From Sisyra terminalis (lineage: Eukaryota > Arthropoda > Insecta > Neuroptera > Sisyridae), in contig OY292275.1 in the NCBI GenBank assembly GCA_958496175.1, positions 47,321,701 to 47,385,700 of the forward strand: a stretch of DNA of 64,000 nt. The letters run 5' to 3'. Positions 12,115-23,720 of the stretch are shown here, piece by piece. The position numbers and the translations under genes are program-made. The notes below the pieces were generated by a model. That model worked only from the letters and a program-made list of their open reading frames with translations, was not told where the DNA came from and did no database searches. Each line of letters begins with the position of its first letter. The first letter of the stretch is position 1.

Positions 12115-13794
12115 GTAGAAATATATTTAGTCTACAAAAGTTTAAAAATAACTATTTTAATATATGCTCGCTTTTTAGATGTACTTTTAAAAAATGCAAC
12201 TCTGAATGGCAAAATTCAAAATAAAAAATTGATCATTTCCTTTATAAATCGTTTGAATGTGTTTTTTATAATTTTATATGACTTTATTTTTAAAGACAAT
12301 AATTTAATAGCTATTTGAACTGTCAATTAAAACTGAAAATTTATAAATAAAAAAAAATAGTGCAAAGGTTTAAATAGGTCCATATTATTGCATAATTAAA
12401 TTTAATCGTATAAAGTAGATATTATTTGCGCCTAAAATGCAACGTTTCAGCAAAAATTTGGTCTTTTTTATCTCTTCAACTAAATTTTCTAAAGCAGATA
12501 ATTTCTAAATTACAGTTGAAAATATTAGTGGAATATTCATAATGATCGAACATATTAAGCGACATAAACCAATACTTCAATAAATTTACACTATATTTAA
12601 TACTTAAAACTTTTTTAAAAAATATACCAAATATTAATGATAATTTAAAATAAATAAAGCAAAAAAAAAGTTACTTTGGTAGATTTATTATAACCTTTTG
12701 CATTAAAATTGATTATTGGCAAACTATACCAAATGTTTATTGCATTTATCAAATTTAATATGTAAGGTAATAATAGTGAAAATTTTGGTATGTAATATTT
12801 ATAGTAGGTAAGTATGTGAAACTTATGTCGATATTTTTTAAAGAAAAGAACGTTTTTTTCAATAATGATAAATTATTAGCAATAAACACCTAGTACGATT
12901 TATAAAATACATGATTTCCTCTTTATTTGAAAGATCCAAGCTGGTTTTTTCTAAAGAAGTGAACAGGCATATTATATATTTTCAATGCAGCTAAAAACAC
13001 TTCGAAAAGTAAGAAAATATCTTCTGAGCCAATCGATGTAATTCTTATGTCTAAATTTTTGCTAAAAAGGAAGGTTGCAAAAAATTTAAACCATACTTTA
13101 ATTTCAGAGCATGAATGTCCTTAAATAAATAATTTATCAAACAATTAAAGCAAAAACGGAAACTTTTTAACATGAAAATAAATATCCCCAGAATAAGGGC
13201 TAAAATTTACAATAAGAAACTGCAGTTACCCTCAAGAATCCGTTATCCATTATTAATTATTCTCAGGGTCAAAAACTATATATTACTTCACAGATTTCAA
13301 AGAGTAAAGACAAAGAGTAAAAAAAAAATTTGAAAATTTTATTTCAACTTTTATCAATATCAATACTTCAGTTTCCCTAACAAAATAAATTCATTGTAAA
13401 AACGGAGTGCATCTAATTAATTTCAATGGAAAAATGTGAAGCTTTTTTTACCTATGAACTTTGTCTACGTCAAGCTTCCATTAGCGAAATTAAAAATTGC
13501 TCAAAAAAAGTCTACAAAATAAATTCAACTAGATTATTAATGAGATAACTAATTGCATAAGATAACATTTTTAATGGGATAAGATAGTAACGAAAATGTT
13601 AAAGGTAAATTTTCAAAAACAATGAAAAATACGTTGTAGGTATTATTAAAGTTTTTTTTGAAATGTTTGTACTTTTTTTAATATTCATTCATTTTATCAT
13701 AATAAATTTAAATTATAAACGCCGAAAATACTAGTGGGAGTCACACTAAAACCATTTTTTATTTTTAATGTGACATTTAAAAAGAACAAATTAA

Positions 13795-13998
13795 TGAATA
13801 ATTATGTGTATCGTATGACTCAAATTCTTTATTTATTTCTTGATTACGACGCGTTAATTTTTTGCTTGTTAATTAATTAAATTAATTAATTGATACATAA
13901 AGAATTTGAGGTAAAACGACATACAAAATTATTTATAAATTTATTGATTGTGACTCGGAAACAATAAATAAAATATTCATTAAATGTTAAAAAACAGA
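13795..13998. repeat. Penelope-end fragment with an inverted-repeat loop
   Basis: The arms CAAATTCTTTAT / ATAAAGAATTTG and further imperfect pairing flank a loop. On the minus strand the loop contains ACGCGTCGTAATCAAG, homologous to the hammerhead-like core at 37541 and 50838. The plus-strand tail TTGTGACTCGGAAAC plus AATAAATAAAATATTCAT matches the copy at 50805. The core orientation relative to the tail is opposite to that copy. The core itself is too eroded to be active. Confidence 0.55.
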
Positions 13999-15938
13999 CA
14001 ATTTCACTTCCATGTATCTATTATCCATGTATTTTTATCAAGATTGAAATTTATTTTTATTGCAAGAAATAATTTAAGTTCGAAATTAAAACACAATAAT
14101 TGTAATTGTTAAATCATGAATATAACTAGTTCTTGATATAGCATTGATTTTAAATATCTAAACCGAACAGAATTTAACTGAATAATATATCAAAGAAAAG
14201 GGAAATTTAAAAAAATAAAACCTTCAGCAATTTTTAGTTATAAGCTGGAAAACGTAATCGTTTTTTTTTTTTTTGATGTTCGATTTTGTTTGATTTCGAA
14301 AATTTAAAGAAATAAAGAAAACTTTATCAATATGTTATATCTTAATCATTTTTTTCCTTTATTAGATTAATGAACCCATAAACGTGAATTTAGGCTAAGT
14401 ATAAGGTCTTGGGTACAACGAATTGACAAAAAAATTCTTAAATATTATCAACTTATTAATAAGACAATCTTTCAAAAATTACTTGGTTCTTTTTGATTAA
14501 AGGGCTTAGGATCTTTCACGATAGAAAATAATTTCAGGTATACAAATATTAATTTCATTCTGTATATTCAAATATTTTATTCAAATATATTATCAATAGG
14601 CTTAATATATTATGTTCAATGAAGTACGCTATGGGTGTCTAGTTAATACACGCAGAATTGATAAGAGCAATGCAATAATATTTTATGACAACACTCTAAT
14701 GCAAGAGGCTTTTAGCCAATGAGATTGCGAGATTTATTGATGCTCATTTGTTTTGATTGTTGAAATTTTGAAAATTTGAGAAAACCACTCCCCCAACTCA
14801 TTGCTTCATACATATACGAATACGTAAAGGCAAATATATGGAACGGTTGTGCACTGACGTCATTTGGAGCTTAATGATACACGAATTATTATTAAAGGAA
14901 TTAATTTAAAAACATTTTAAAGTAATTTGTTTAATTGGAAAAAAATATTTGCCGAGAATTAATGGTGAAAAAAATATAATTAATCGGGAATCTTATTATC
15001 ACTGAGTGTAGTAATAATATTTTGAATATTACTTAAAATTGCTATGATAAATTTTAAATTTGTCAAATAAAAATCAAACATACTTTCTTCATTATTTTCT
15101 TTTCAAAAAAACCTATAAAAAAATCAGTATGAAATTAATCAACTATGTTTATTTTGTATGAGTTAACTTATGTTGGCACTTATACTATTTACACAAAGGC
15201 AATTGACTTTAAATGCGGAAATGGTTTTTCATGATTATAATGATTTATTTTTTCAAAAAAAATCATATTATTAAGATTTCATAAAACTAAACCCCTAAAT
15301 TATATTAAAATTTTAAATGAATCAGTTCAGGTATTTCCAAGGAAAATAGATGTTTTCTGTTTTCCAATTATTATTTTTCTTTCCACAAAAGCCATTTAAG
15401 GAAGTGATCTGAAACTTTCAGAATCTTCGGTTTTTGTTAGTGCCTACATAGTACCATTAAAAAATCTTTCCAGGGCCCATGGAATTCATCCTTATACTCC
15501 TTGGCCTTTTATCAAAAACAACTTATATTTTTTTGAATTTTTCTTAAATTTCTGGATATACAAATCAAATGTTTAATGCAAGTACTCATGTGAATACACA
15601 TTTCTTCGATAAACTGTTGAGAGAATAATCGATCAGTTAAACTTTATTTTAATTTTTTTTCAAAAGGATTCATACTGTTCTATAAGCAAAAAATATTTGT
15701 TTTTAGGAAGATTTTAAATAGAAAGCAAAAATAGATCTTCTGATAGATGAGTGATTCAGATGGCCACTCTAAAACTGGGTATAAAGTTCACAAGTTGCCT
15801 TATATTTTTCGGTTTATAGACTTTGATTATCTATATATTCGATGCAAAGTTTTGCAAACAAAGAAACGCTTAAAAGCAACTAAAATAGGGCCAATCTTAT
15901 CATGTCTTAAAAAATTTTAATCTGGAACTTAAGATTTT

Positions 15939-16100
15939 AGCCTACTGGTGACCGAATGGTCAAGATGATCGCTCCAAAACCGGTAGGCTTTGGGTTCGAT
16001 CTTCGATACGAGCAAACTTTCGATATTTCTCGAATAGGGATTTTATTAACGCTAGAATTGCTCAAGACCGTAGTAGTTATATACCGACGGTAAATAACTT
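15939..16100 (+). mobile_element. tRNA-derived SINE, copy 3
   Basis: Near full length: GCCTACTGGTGACCGAATGG head, B box GGGTTCGATCT (15992-16002), ATACGAGCAAACTTTCGAT body, and CGACGGTAAATAAC tail followed by T/A runs. It lies in the transporter intron about 700 bases before exon 2. Confidence 0.8.
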
Positions 16101-16816
16101 TTTTAAAAAAAATATATTTTAATAATAATTTAAATAGATATGTCCCTGCGAAAAAATTCTAACCGAAAGTTTGACTGAATTTTTAGGATCTTAATTTTAC
16201 AATTATTTGTGGGTAAAGTTATCGTTGTTTTGCATATATATATAGTGTTTGGGGTTGGGAAACCTTGGGGAATTCAATTTACTTATATCTATGGACAGAA
16301 TTTAGAATGCTTATACAACTACCATTATTTCCAGAAGCATTATTTCATATCTTAGGCATATAAAATAAAAACTTACATTTTACGAAGACTTGAAAGACTA
16401 TTTCGTTGGAGTTTACGCCAACGAGTAGATTTCCTCTGAACTCCATCAACCATAAGCTCGACAATAGTAATAAAATTTCTGTTGAAACATACCATTGATC
16501 CTATTTCCTAGAACAAATCAGAAACAAAAATTATATTATTTAAAAATTATTTAAAAATTAATGGTTACATAATTGTTACTAAGTCTAGTAGTTCTTTTTA
16601 AAAGATCAAAATTCATAAGTGTTAAAATTAAAACATTTTAGTGCTATATCCCGCTTGAGTTTAATATTTTGAGTTTTAAAAGCATTGTGTAGTGATAATT
16701 CGGGTAAATAGCGGGTAGCGTTTTTAACTCTGAATTAGCTTGCCAAAATATAATAATATGTTTCTTAATATTGCAAAATTTTGTCGAGTTTTCTTTAAAG
16801 GATTTTTTATTTCCAG

Positions 16817-18183
16817 CAACGTTGGCAATGTTCTCATCCGGAATGCACTTCTCGTGGACATCACCATCACTTCCGAAACTATACGCTAACGATTCCTACA
16901 TCCCGTTAACAATTGAGCAAGGATCATGGCTTGCTTCCATCAGTCTTTTAGGGGATTTGGTTGGAGCACCTTCCGGTGCTTTCATTGCCGACTATCTAGG
17001 CCGCAAAGAAGCGGTCTTTTTCACCGTAACTCCATACCTCATCGCCTGGATTCTGATCGCCGTTGCTAGATCCTTCCCTATATTACTACTAGCCCGTTTT
17101 ATTGTTGGAATTGGAGATGGTTCTACCTACACCATCCTGCCAATGTACATCGGTGAAATAGCCGACAATGATATCCGTGGCCGTCTAGGAAACTTCATTC
17201 AAGTGATGGCAGACTTTGGCGCCGTTTGTATATATTCGATTGGTCCATTTGTTTCAATTGAAACTATGGCGTGTATTGCTACCATTATTCCCATTGTGAT
17301 CTACGTAGGATTTCCGTGGTTTCCAGAATCTCCGTATCATTTGCTTATCAAAGGTGATACAAATAAAGCTCGTAGAGCTTTACAGCTTTTCCGTGGCAAA
17401 AATGACGTTGATGACGAACTGAAAGAAATGAATCAAGTCGTTTTGAAACAAGTTACCCAATCAACAAATTGGAGCGAGCTTTTCTTAAGGCGGAGCAACT
17501 TCAAAGCTTTGATGATTTTAGTAGGGTTGAAAACCGCTCAACAGTTCAGTGGAATATCGGCAGTTTTGGTTTACACTGAAATTATTTTCGAAGCAGCTGA
17601 CGGAGGAATTTCAGCAGAAATTTCAGCGATTATCCTCGGAATTGTTCAGTTGATGTTTAGTTTTGTTTCGGCTGTGATTGTTGACTATGTGGGTCGCAAA
17701 CCTTTGTTGATATCTTCATGTCTTGGATGTTCCGTAGCTTTGGCTGCGCAGGCCACTTACTTTTTACTACAAGAACGAGGCGATGTTTCAAATTTAAGTT
17801 GGCTTCCGGTTACGGCTTTGGTCGGTTACATTGTGACGTACAGCTATGGACTCGGTGCCATTCCATATATGATGCCCAGCGAGTTGTTTCCGACCAATGT
17901 CAAAGCAAAAGCTCTTTGTCTGATGGATATTTATTTGGCATTGGCCGCATTTTTGATTACAAGACTTTATCAAAGCGTTGCCAACACCTTTGGAAACTAT
18001 GTACCATTTTACTTTTTTGCATCAAGTTGTCTAGTGAGTATGGTTTTCATTGCCATATTTGTACCGGAAACGAAGGGTCGTTCGCTTGAGGAAATTCAAG
18101 AAATTCTCAAAGGGGAATACACGCCTGAGAAAAAAGGCTCAGCTAATGGCATTCCGGCAGGATCACAAGATACTCGAATGTAA
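16817..18183 (+). CDS. Facilitated trehalose transporter Tret1-like sugar transporter (MFS), exon 2 of 2
   Basis: This is the main exon of a twelve-helix major facilitator (SLC2-type) transporter of the plasma membrane, which in insects moves hexoses or trehalose. In the joined 480-residue protein the family signatures are: SWTSPSLPKL after helix 1 (about 38-47); DYLGRKE in loop 2-3 (84-90); ARFIVGIGDGS (118-128); EIADNDIRGRLG (139-150); PESPYHLL (195-202); QQFSGISAVLVY (267-278) in helix 7; DYVGRKPLL (315-323); PSELFPTNVKAKA (379-391); and PETKGRSLEE (442-451) at the end of helix 12. Length is normal for the family. The frame stays open upstream of 16817, but there is no ATG until residue 30 of the spliced protein, in mid-helix 1, so the start must come from an upstream exon. 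All key motifs are intact and it looks functional. The substrate cannot be told from sequence; trehalose is only the family name. Confidence 0.93.
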
Positions 18184-18211
18184 AACAGGAGGCATATTCA
18201 AATTTCAATGG

Positions 18212-18217
18212 AATAAA
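18212..18217 (+). terminator. Poly(A) signal of the sugar transporter
   Basis: A canonical AATAAA lies about 30 bases after the TAA stop (18181-18183). In AT-rich DNA this hexamer is frequent, but its position suits a short 3' UTR. Confidence 0.5.
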
Positions 18218-19268
18218 CTAAGTAAATTGATATTTACTATTTACCAGTAGTACTGTTTCCCTTACAGGACAACCAAATAGTAACCATCAAGATTCAAGGT
18301 TTTGAATTAAGTGACGCTTTTATCACGCAACTGTTTTGTTACAGTAGTTTTCTTATTCATTATAGTTAAAAGATTGATCAAGAATAAGTAGCATCAATTA
18401 AACCATTTTTATTGATTTTAAACTATAACAAAATAACAAAGCAATTGTGAGGCAAAAAATTATTTTATCAGTAGTCAATTTTAGAAACAAAGTAGTATTC
18501 TTGAATTAACGCAACTGATTCATCGCTTTTAAACTACTTTAAAGTTTCAAGTAACCAATCGTTAATGAACTTTTGAATTGGCATTATTAAGTCTCAAGTT
18601 TAAATTGTAAAAAAAAAATTAAAATATTTGACCAATTTAAATCAGGTTTATTAGCATAAAATTTATGGATAACTGGGTGCGTGATAATTAATACACGAAA
18701 AAAATAATTAAATATTAGTTTCATGCGTTAAAAAGTTATAATTTTGCCAATAAGTAAAAGGAACAAATAAAAAAGCTGCCAATTAAAAATAATTCTTAAT
18801 GGCTAATTTTTTTTTAATGAAATTTGAAAGACTTATTTCAACATTATCTTATAAAGTTCAGACAATAATTTCACTTTAAGTTTTAGTGCAATCGTTAATA
18901 TACTTAATAGAATATAATTGTTGTTTAAAAAGATCAGTCACATAGTTGCGTAGTAATTACAATAATTTAACAATTAAAAATTTTGTAAGCTGTTTATATA
19001 AGAAACAACAAATAATTTGAGTTTAAACTTAGGAAAATTTCCATTAGTTAGATGCATGTAATTAGCTTCATAAATGAAACAATTTTTTTTTAAATTCTTT
19101 ATATTAGTTTCGTGTTCTTGACAACAAATTTTGGAGATGACAATTAGCATACTTTCAGCTATCCAATCGAATTGAAATTTTGCATATTGACTTTTGCCAC
19201 CTTATACTTTCATCTATTAAAATTTACGATTGTACGATCAATCGGAGTTAGTTTATTTCATATATTTG
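18218..19268. other. Gene-less AT-rich stretch downstream of the transporter
   Basis: No gene or repeat was recognised between the transporter's poly(A) signal and the inverted repeat at 19269. Confidence 0.5.
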
Positions 19269-19534
19269 GGTACCATTTCGGTATTCCCGTGGATCAGGCC
19301 CGTCAGCGTGGATCAAAACCATTATGGTCCAATTTATTTGCGAAAATTGAATATAAGTCCTTAACAAAAACAATGAAATTGGTTCATATCTTTTATAGGG
19401 TCATCAATATCTGGTAATGTAGCATTTTATACATTGTTTTTACTATAAATCGCGAATAAATTTGATCATCATGGTTCTGATCCTCGCTGACGTACTTAAT
19501 TCGCTTAATTCATAGGAATATTGGGAATACCGAA
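19269..19534. repeat. Inverted-repeat element
   Basis: The left arm (19269-19329; CGGTATTCCC, then GTCAGCGTGGATCAAAACCA) and right arm (19464-19534) are imperfect reverse complements, with the right arm carrying an extra internal segment. The spacer has no recognised coding. It could be a small foldback transposon or an inverted duplication. Confidence 0.55.
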
Positions 19535-21718
19535 CTTTAATGAAATTCTTACATTTTACTAGTAAAACACTACAAATGTTAAGTTCATTCTTCTAGATAA
19601 CTACAAATTTTCCGAAAATAGAAAAAGACGTTAATATATACAATGTGATCGAGAATTAAATATAAAGGATTTAGAATGAAAAATTTATTTTTATTGGTTA
19701 TTTTTTTTAAATTCGAAGCATAAAATCAATTCACATATTTATTTAATTGACCTGTGATATTATCAACGCCAATAACTTATGTTTTTGTTAAGAAAATTTC
19801 ATTTTCTTGCATTCATTACAGACTTATAAGCTATTATGATTATTAAGTAAATATTTTAATATATTGCTACTAGTTAATAGAAAATGAAAATCATGGAAAA
19901 ATATTTTTTAGTTAAATTTTTCTTGTATCTATTTATTTTGTAGACTTATTTCTGTTAGTGAAAATGTATTTGTGTTTTATTAATTTAAAGCAATTTCGTA
20001 GAGTTCGAAGTCAGACGGGACCACATGGGAGATTCTGGGGTGGTAATGTGGTCATGCGGATTGAAAATGGTTAAGAAGCGAATTTTTTCTCGAATTTGTG
20101 CCAAAACATTTTTTGGCGATTGGAGGAAATGAATATTTGATTATGAACGAATGAATGTGTCTTAGTTGGTCCTTGAGGAAATATGGAAATTGTAAGTTTG
20201 GAAGCAATTTGTATATAAAATGAGATTCTGTAATAAAATTATATATATATATATTTTTAGAAATAATTGAGTTAATTTATTTGTCCCAATTTTCCTCGTC
20301 TACTTCAAAATCTATATCTTTGTATGCTTATAGTGTTTTTACATTACATGTAGATATATTGAGTTGCATATCTGGATTGCACAATGAATATATCATATAA
20401 TATTGATTAAAATGATCAAATTATAAAAAATCGGTGAAATCATTCTTACAAGCAAATAATCAGTAGTCTAGTTTTTCCTGGCAAACAAAACACGTTTTCT
20501 TAAATGTTTTTATCTCCAAAATTTTTTTTTTTATATAATTGTTATTGTTAGAAATAATTTCTGCTACTTAAAATACTTCTCAATATTTATGCTATCGATA
20601 TCTTTAAAAACTTAATATCAGTTTTTATAGTAAAAATTTTTTTTTAATTTATATTGCACTTAATGCGAATAGTAAATAGGCATAATTTTCTTTAGCAGTA
20701 GGGTATAATTTATAAATTTCATTGTTATAAGTCATTTTCAAATATAAATTAGAATTATTTAGTAATGCTTTTAAACGGTTTATAAATCAATTTTCTGTTT
20801 ACTAGACAATAATGATTTCTATTTGTAATAATAGGTATAATAAATATTTTATTATTAGCAAAGTGAATAGTGCAGTTTTTTAAACCAAGACAATTTCAAT
20901 TCGATTAAAAAGTCGTTTAGAAATTCACAATTAAAATTAAATTAATATTAGAAAATGGAATAGAGTAACAAAAGTTATAACTATAATTATGAGGCTTGCA
21001 ATAATAAAAAGATTAATTAATTATAAGATTTAATTTTTCTGTTATCTGCCGGATGGCAGATTGGTTTCGCGCGTTTTATTTCTTTTGATTCTTTAACTCT
21101 TCCCTCCAGCATTCCCTCTAGAAAATTTATTTCTATTTTGATTATTATTCATATTTTTTATAAAAAAACCTCCAATATAATAGTTTAACAAGTTGAACTA
21201 AATTTTGCTACGAATTTGTAATTGCAACATTAGAGGAGACATTAGAACTGTTCATCGATTATAGTGACCAAAAATCTGTAAGATGACTTTGAATGATTAT
21301 CGGGTATAGTATTTGCCCTTGAAAAGGGGTTGAAAATTTAGGGTGTAGATTAAGGGATTCATAGATTAATGGATTATTCTACGCTAGAAAAAATTTCAAA
21401 ACGCTCAGGTCCATCGCAAATAGCGTGTTGATTGAGAAAATTATAAAAAAGAAAACTTAAATTTTCCAAAAGTCCACATATGATTTGCTTTGAGAAGGAA
21501 AGGCAATGCATGCGGACAAATAAACCTTTTCTTCTTTTAAAGTTTTTTTGTAAGAAACCATTGTTCATTAGACTCAAATTCTTCAGAATCTAAGTTTCCT
21601 TTGTATCTGCTTTTTATTGGAAGTTATAGAAAATTTAGACATTCTCTATTTTGGGGTAATTATTTTATTAAGTTCATAGTAAATCCAAAACCAACCCCTC
21701 GCCTAATCCACAAATAGT
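19535..21718. other. Gene-less AT-rich stretch
   Basis: No coding sequence was recognised. A less AT-rich patch at 20000-20110 (AGACGGGACCACATGGGAGA and neighbours) is unique in the window and unexplained. Confidence 0.45.
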
Positions 21719-21838
21719 TTATAAACAAATCGGAATCGTCATCAAGTGGTGTTTGCAAATCGTTTTGATCAGTTTTTCCGGTGATTCCCGGTGGATTTTT
21801 ATTTATGGATTGTTATTTATTACACTTAAGAGTCTAAC

Positions 21839-21893
21839 ATGTTATCCAAGTTCTTCAATACAATATCTACGGCTTACAAATTGTGGAAAAAAG
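21839..21893 (+). CDS. Candidate first coding exon of an unidentified gene
   Basis: The ATG in a good context (CTAACATG) opens 18 codons (MLSKFFNTISTAYKLWKK) plus one base, followed by a consensus donor AAG|GTAAGC. The N-terminus is short, basic and amphipathic, and I do not recognise it. A TCAGT initiator-like site lies upstream at 21769-21773, and TTATAAA at 21719-21725 is too far away to pair with it cleanly. No matching downstream exon was recognised in the window. It is not a good match to the first exon of the transporter at 8737, since lysines would fall where helix 1 begins. It could be chance. Confidence 0.3.
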
Positions 21894-22250
21894 GTAAGCA
21901 AATAAAAATTCAATTAACTCCGGAGGTTTAGAAATCAATATCAAAGACTAGATGGTCTCTAACAATTATTGTTTCTTTGCATCAACATTTTATTATTCCA
22001 AATGGAGGAAATATAGTAATTGGAATAGATCTATAGCTCTTAATGAAAACGTTATCGCTTTCCTGTGGGCATTGGATAAATGGGCAGCAATGTCTGTTTG
22101 GTGGATGTTAAGACGAGCTATAAAAATGTTATTTTTTTTAAGAAAATGTTATCAGTAACGAACAGTTTTTGGTACAGGAGACTATTAATGGGAAGGATTT
22201 TTTTTACTGCGGTATTACTTCATACATGATTTTTTGCAGACATAAACTAA

Positions 22251-22436
22251 AACAGGCCATTGACGCTCCGACTTTCAGTCCAACTATTGGTCCGACTTTC
22301 GAAGTTGGATCTAAAGTCGAACCGTGAATGGTGTTGTTGGAAGTTGGATGTCTAATCGAACTAGTCGGATAATTTAGGCAATTCAACTAGTAGTCCGACT
22401 AGTTGGACTGCAAGTCGGAACGTGAATGGCCTGGTT
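22251..22436. mobile_element. MITE-like element with long terminal inverted repeats
   Basis: The 186-bp unit begins AACAGGCCATTGACG and ends CGTGAATGGCCTGGTT. The terminal arms extend over about 40 bp and contain TCCGACTT and CAGTCCAACTA. Internal GTCCGACTTTCGAAG-type motifs repeat the same theme. It has no coding capacity. A clear target duplication was not found, so the superfamily is undecided; a terminal CAGG could suggest hAT. Confidence 0.65.
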
Positions 22437-22437
22437 A

Positions 22438-22607
22438 AAGCCTACTGGTGGTCGAGTGGTTGAAGTGGCTACTCAAAAACTCACAAGTGCTGTTTCGATT
22501 GTCATATTGGCAAATTTTCAATATGTCTCAATACGTTTTTTTAAATGTTTCCTAAAATGGCTAAAAACCCTGAAAGTTATAAGGCGACGATTTTTAACAA
22601 TAACAGA
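22438..22607 (+). mobile_element. tRNA-derived SINE, copy 4
   Basis: The head is GCCTACTGGTGGTCGAGTGG. The B box has decayed (GTTTCGATTG). The tail AAGGCGACGATTTTTAACAA matches the family end. It starts immediately after a MITE-like element ending at 22436. Confidence 0.7.
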
Positions 22608-22639
22608 AAAAAATGTTTAATTTTTCATAACAAATCTTA

Positions 22640-23399
22640 TATATAAATTGGCTATCTAACCGAGCGTCCATGCAGAATGGGCTATGCGCATGCGCTCTAT
22701 TATCCCCACTTACACATTCAAAACGTTTTCAGGGGAACTCACTCACTAATGTATTTATTTGTGAATTCGTATTTCGCATTTTCAGGTTTACAATATGTGA
22801 AAGCCAAAAAACATAATGCTTATTTATAAACTTAACTTAACCTATTCAGATATATCTACTTTTATCAGAGTTTAAATTTTTAAGCAGACCCTAAGTTTTT
22901 GTTTCTAATAATAAATCAACTTTGTTTTATATTAAGCAGTAATAACGTTTCGCTGTTAACGGACTTTAATTGATTATTAAATATGAAATTTCGATTGTTT
23001 ATTAAACGTTATCCCTTACAAACTTTGCTACCGTTTTTCACTCTTTTAGGGGAGGAATTTTCAAAAACCTTTTCTTATTATATATCTGCATCGTATATGG
23101 AAAACATTTTTCAAATTTCATCGACACAAATGTGCACTTATATTTGAAAATACAATGTAAAACGAAAAAAAAATAATGACCTTCTTTAAATTAGTTAACA
23201 TGACTAAAAAGCTATTGGATTTCGCACATTTGGACGTTGTACATACAAAATTGTTGGAAATAGGTGGAAAGCGTGGAAGTAAATTCGAATATTTTATTTA
23301 TTTTCAATAATAATAATTGGTTTTCAAATTGTTCTAAATACCGAAAAAAAGTTAGTATCGAAGATCTTATATTTGAATTGACAGTGAAATATATGGCGA
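22640..23399. other. Gene-less stretch
   Basis: AT-rich, with no gene or repeat family recognised. Confidence 0.45.
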
Positions 23400-23720
23400 A
23401 AAATTGCTACCTTAATGCTTTTCAGCCGAATATATAATTACTCCAGATCACAACCATTGGTTCATAAAAAAATATATTTTAAAAAGTTTGATTGTTGAAA
23501 AACGAATCAAAATTTAAAGTCGCCTATTTGGTATAAGTACTACATAAGTATTAAACTTTCATACTAATTTAGTGAAATGATGTTATTTAAAATGTTGTTA
23601 TTAAAATGATATAAAAAACACTTATATTTTATTTCTTAATATAATTTCAGATAAACTTTTGTTTATATTAACAACACTTTGGTTATAAAATTTCGATTGT
23701 TGATTAACTCTACATTATCT
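23400..23720 (+). repeat. Interspersed repeat, second copy at 56225-56540
   Basis: Shared blocks in the same order with 56225-56540: ATTGCT(A/T)CC, TAATGCTTTT, AAAAAGTTTGATTGTTGAAA, ACTTTCATACTAATT, GTGAAATGA and TTTCGATTGTTGATTAACT. It is non-coding, and the class is unknown. Confidence 0.6.

Larger units (their letters stand above)
8813..16816 (+). other. First intron of the sugar transporter, about 8 kb
   Basis: It is bounded by GTAAGT at the donor and a pyrimidine tract with TTTCCAG at the acceptor (AG at 16815-16816). It is AT-rich and holds a tandem duplication (9484-9953), two SINE copies (10176-10310 minus; 15939-16100 plus) and two Penelope-end fragments (12028-12114; 13795-13998). 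I saw no other coding exon in it. A long first intron after a short N-terminal exon is a common place for insect regulatory elements, but none can be identified here from sequence alone. Confidence 0.7.

Noticed and set aside
16771..16816. Extension of the transporter body upstream with a TTG start
   Set aside because: These codons lie between an in-frame stop and a strong splice acceptor. They contain no ATG and do not look like a Tret1 N-terminus, while exon 8737-8812 fits phase and sequence. They are read as intron.
17718..18089. Overlapping frame inside the transporter exon
   Set aside because: It is in another frame of a strongly supported coding exon, with no family resemblance.
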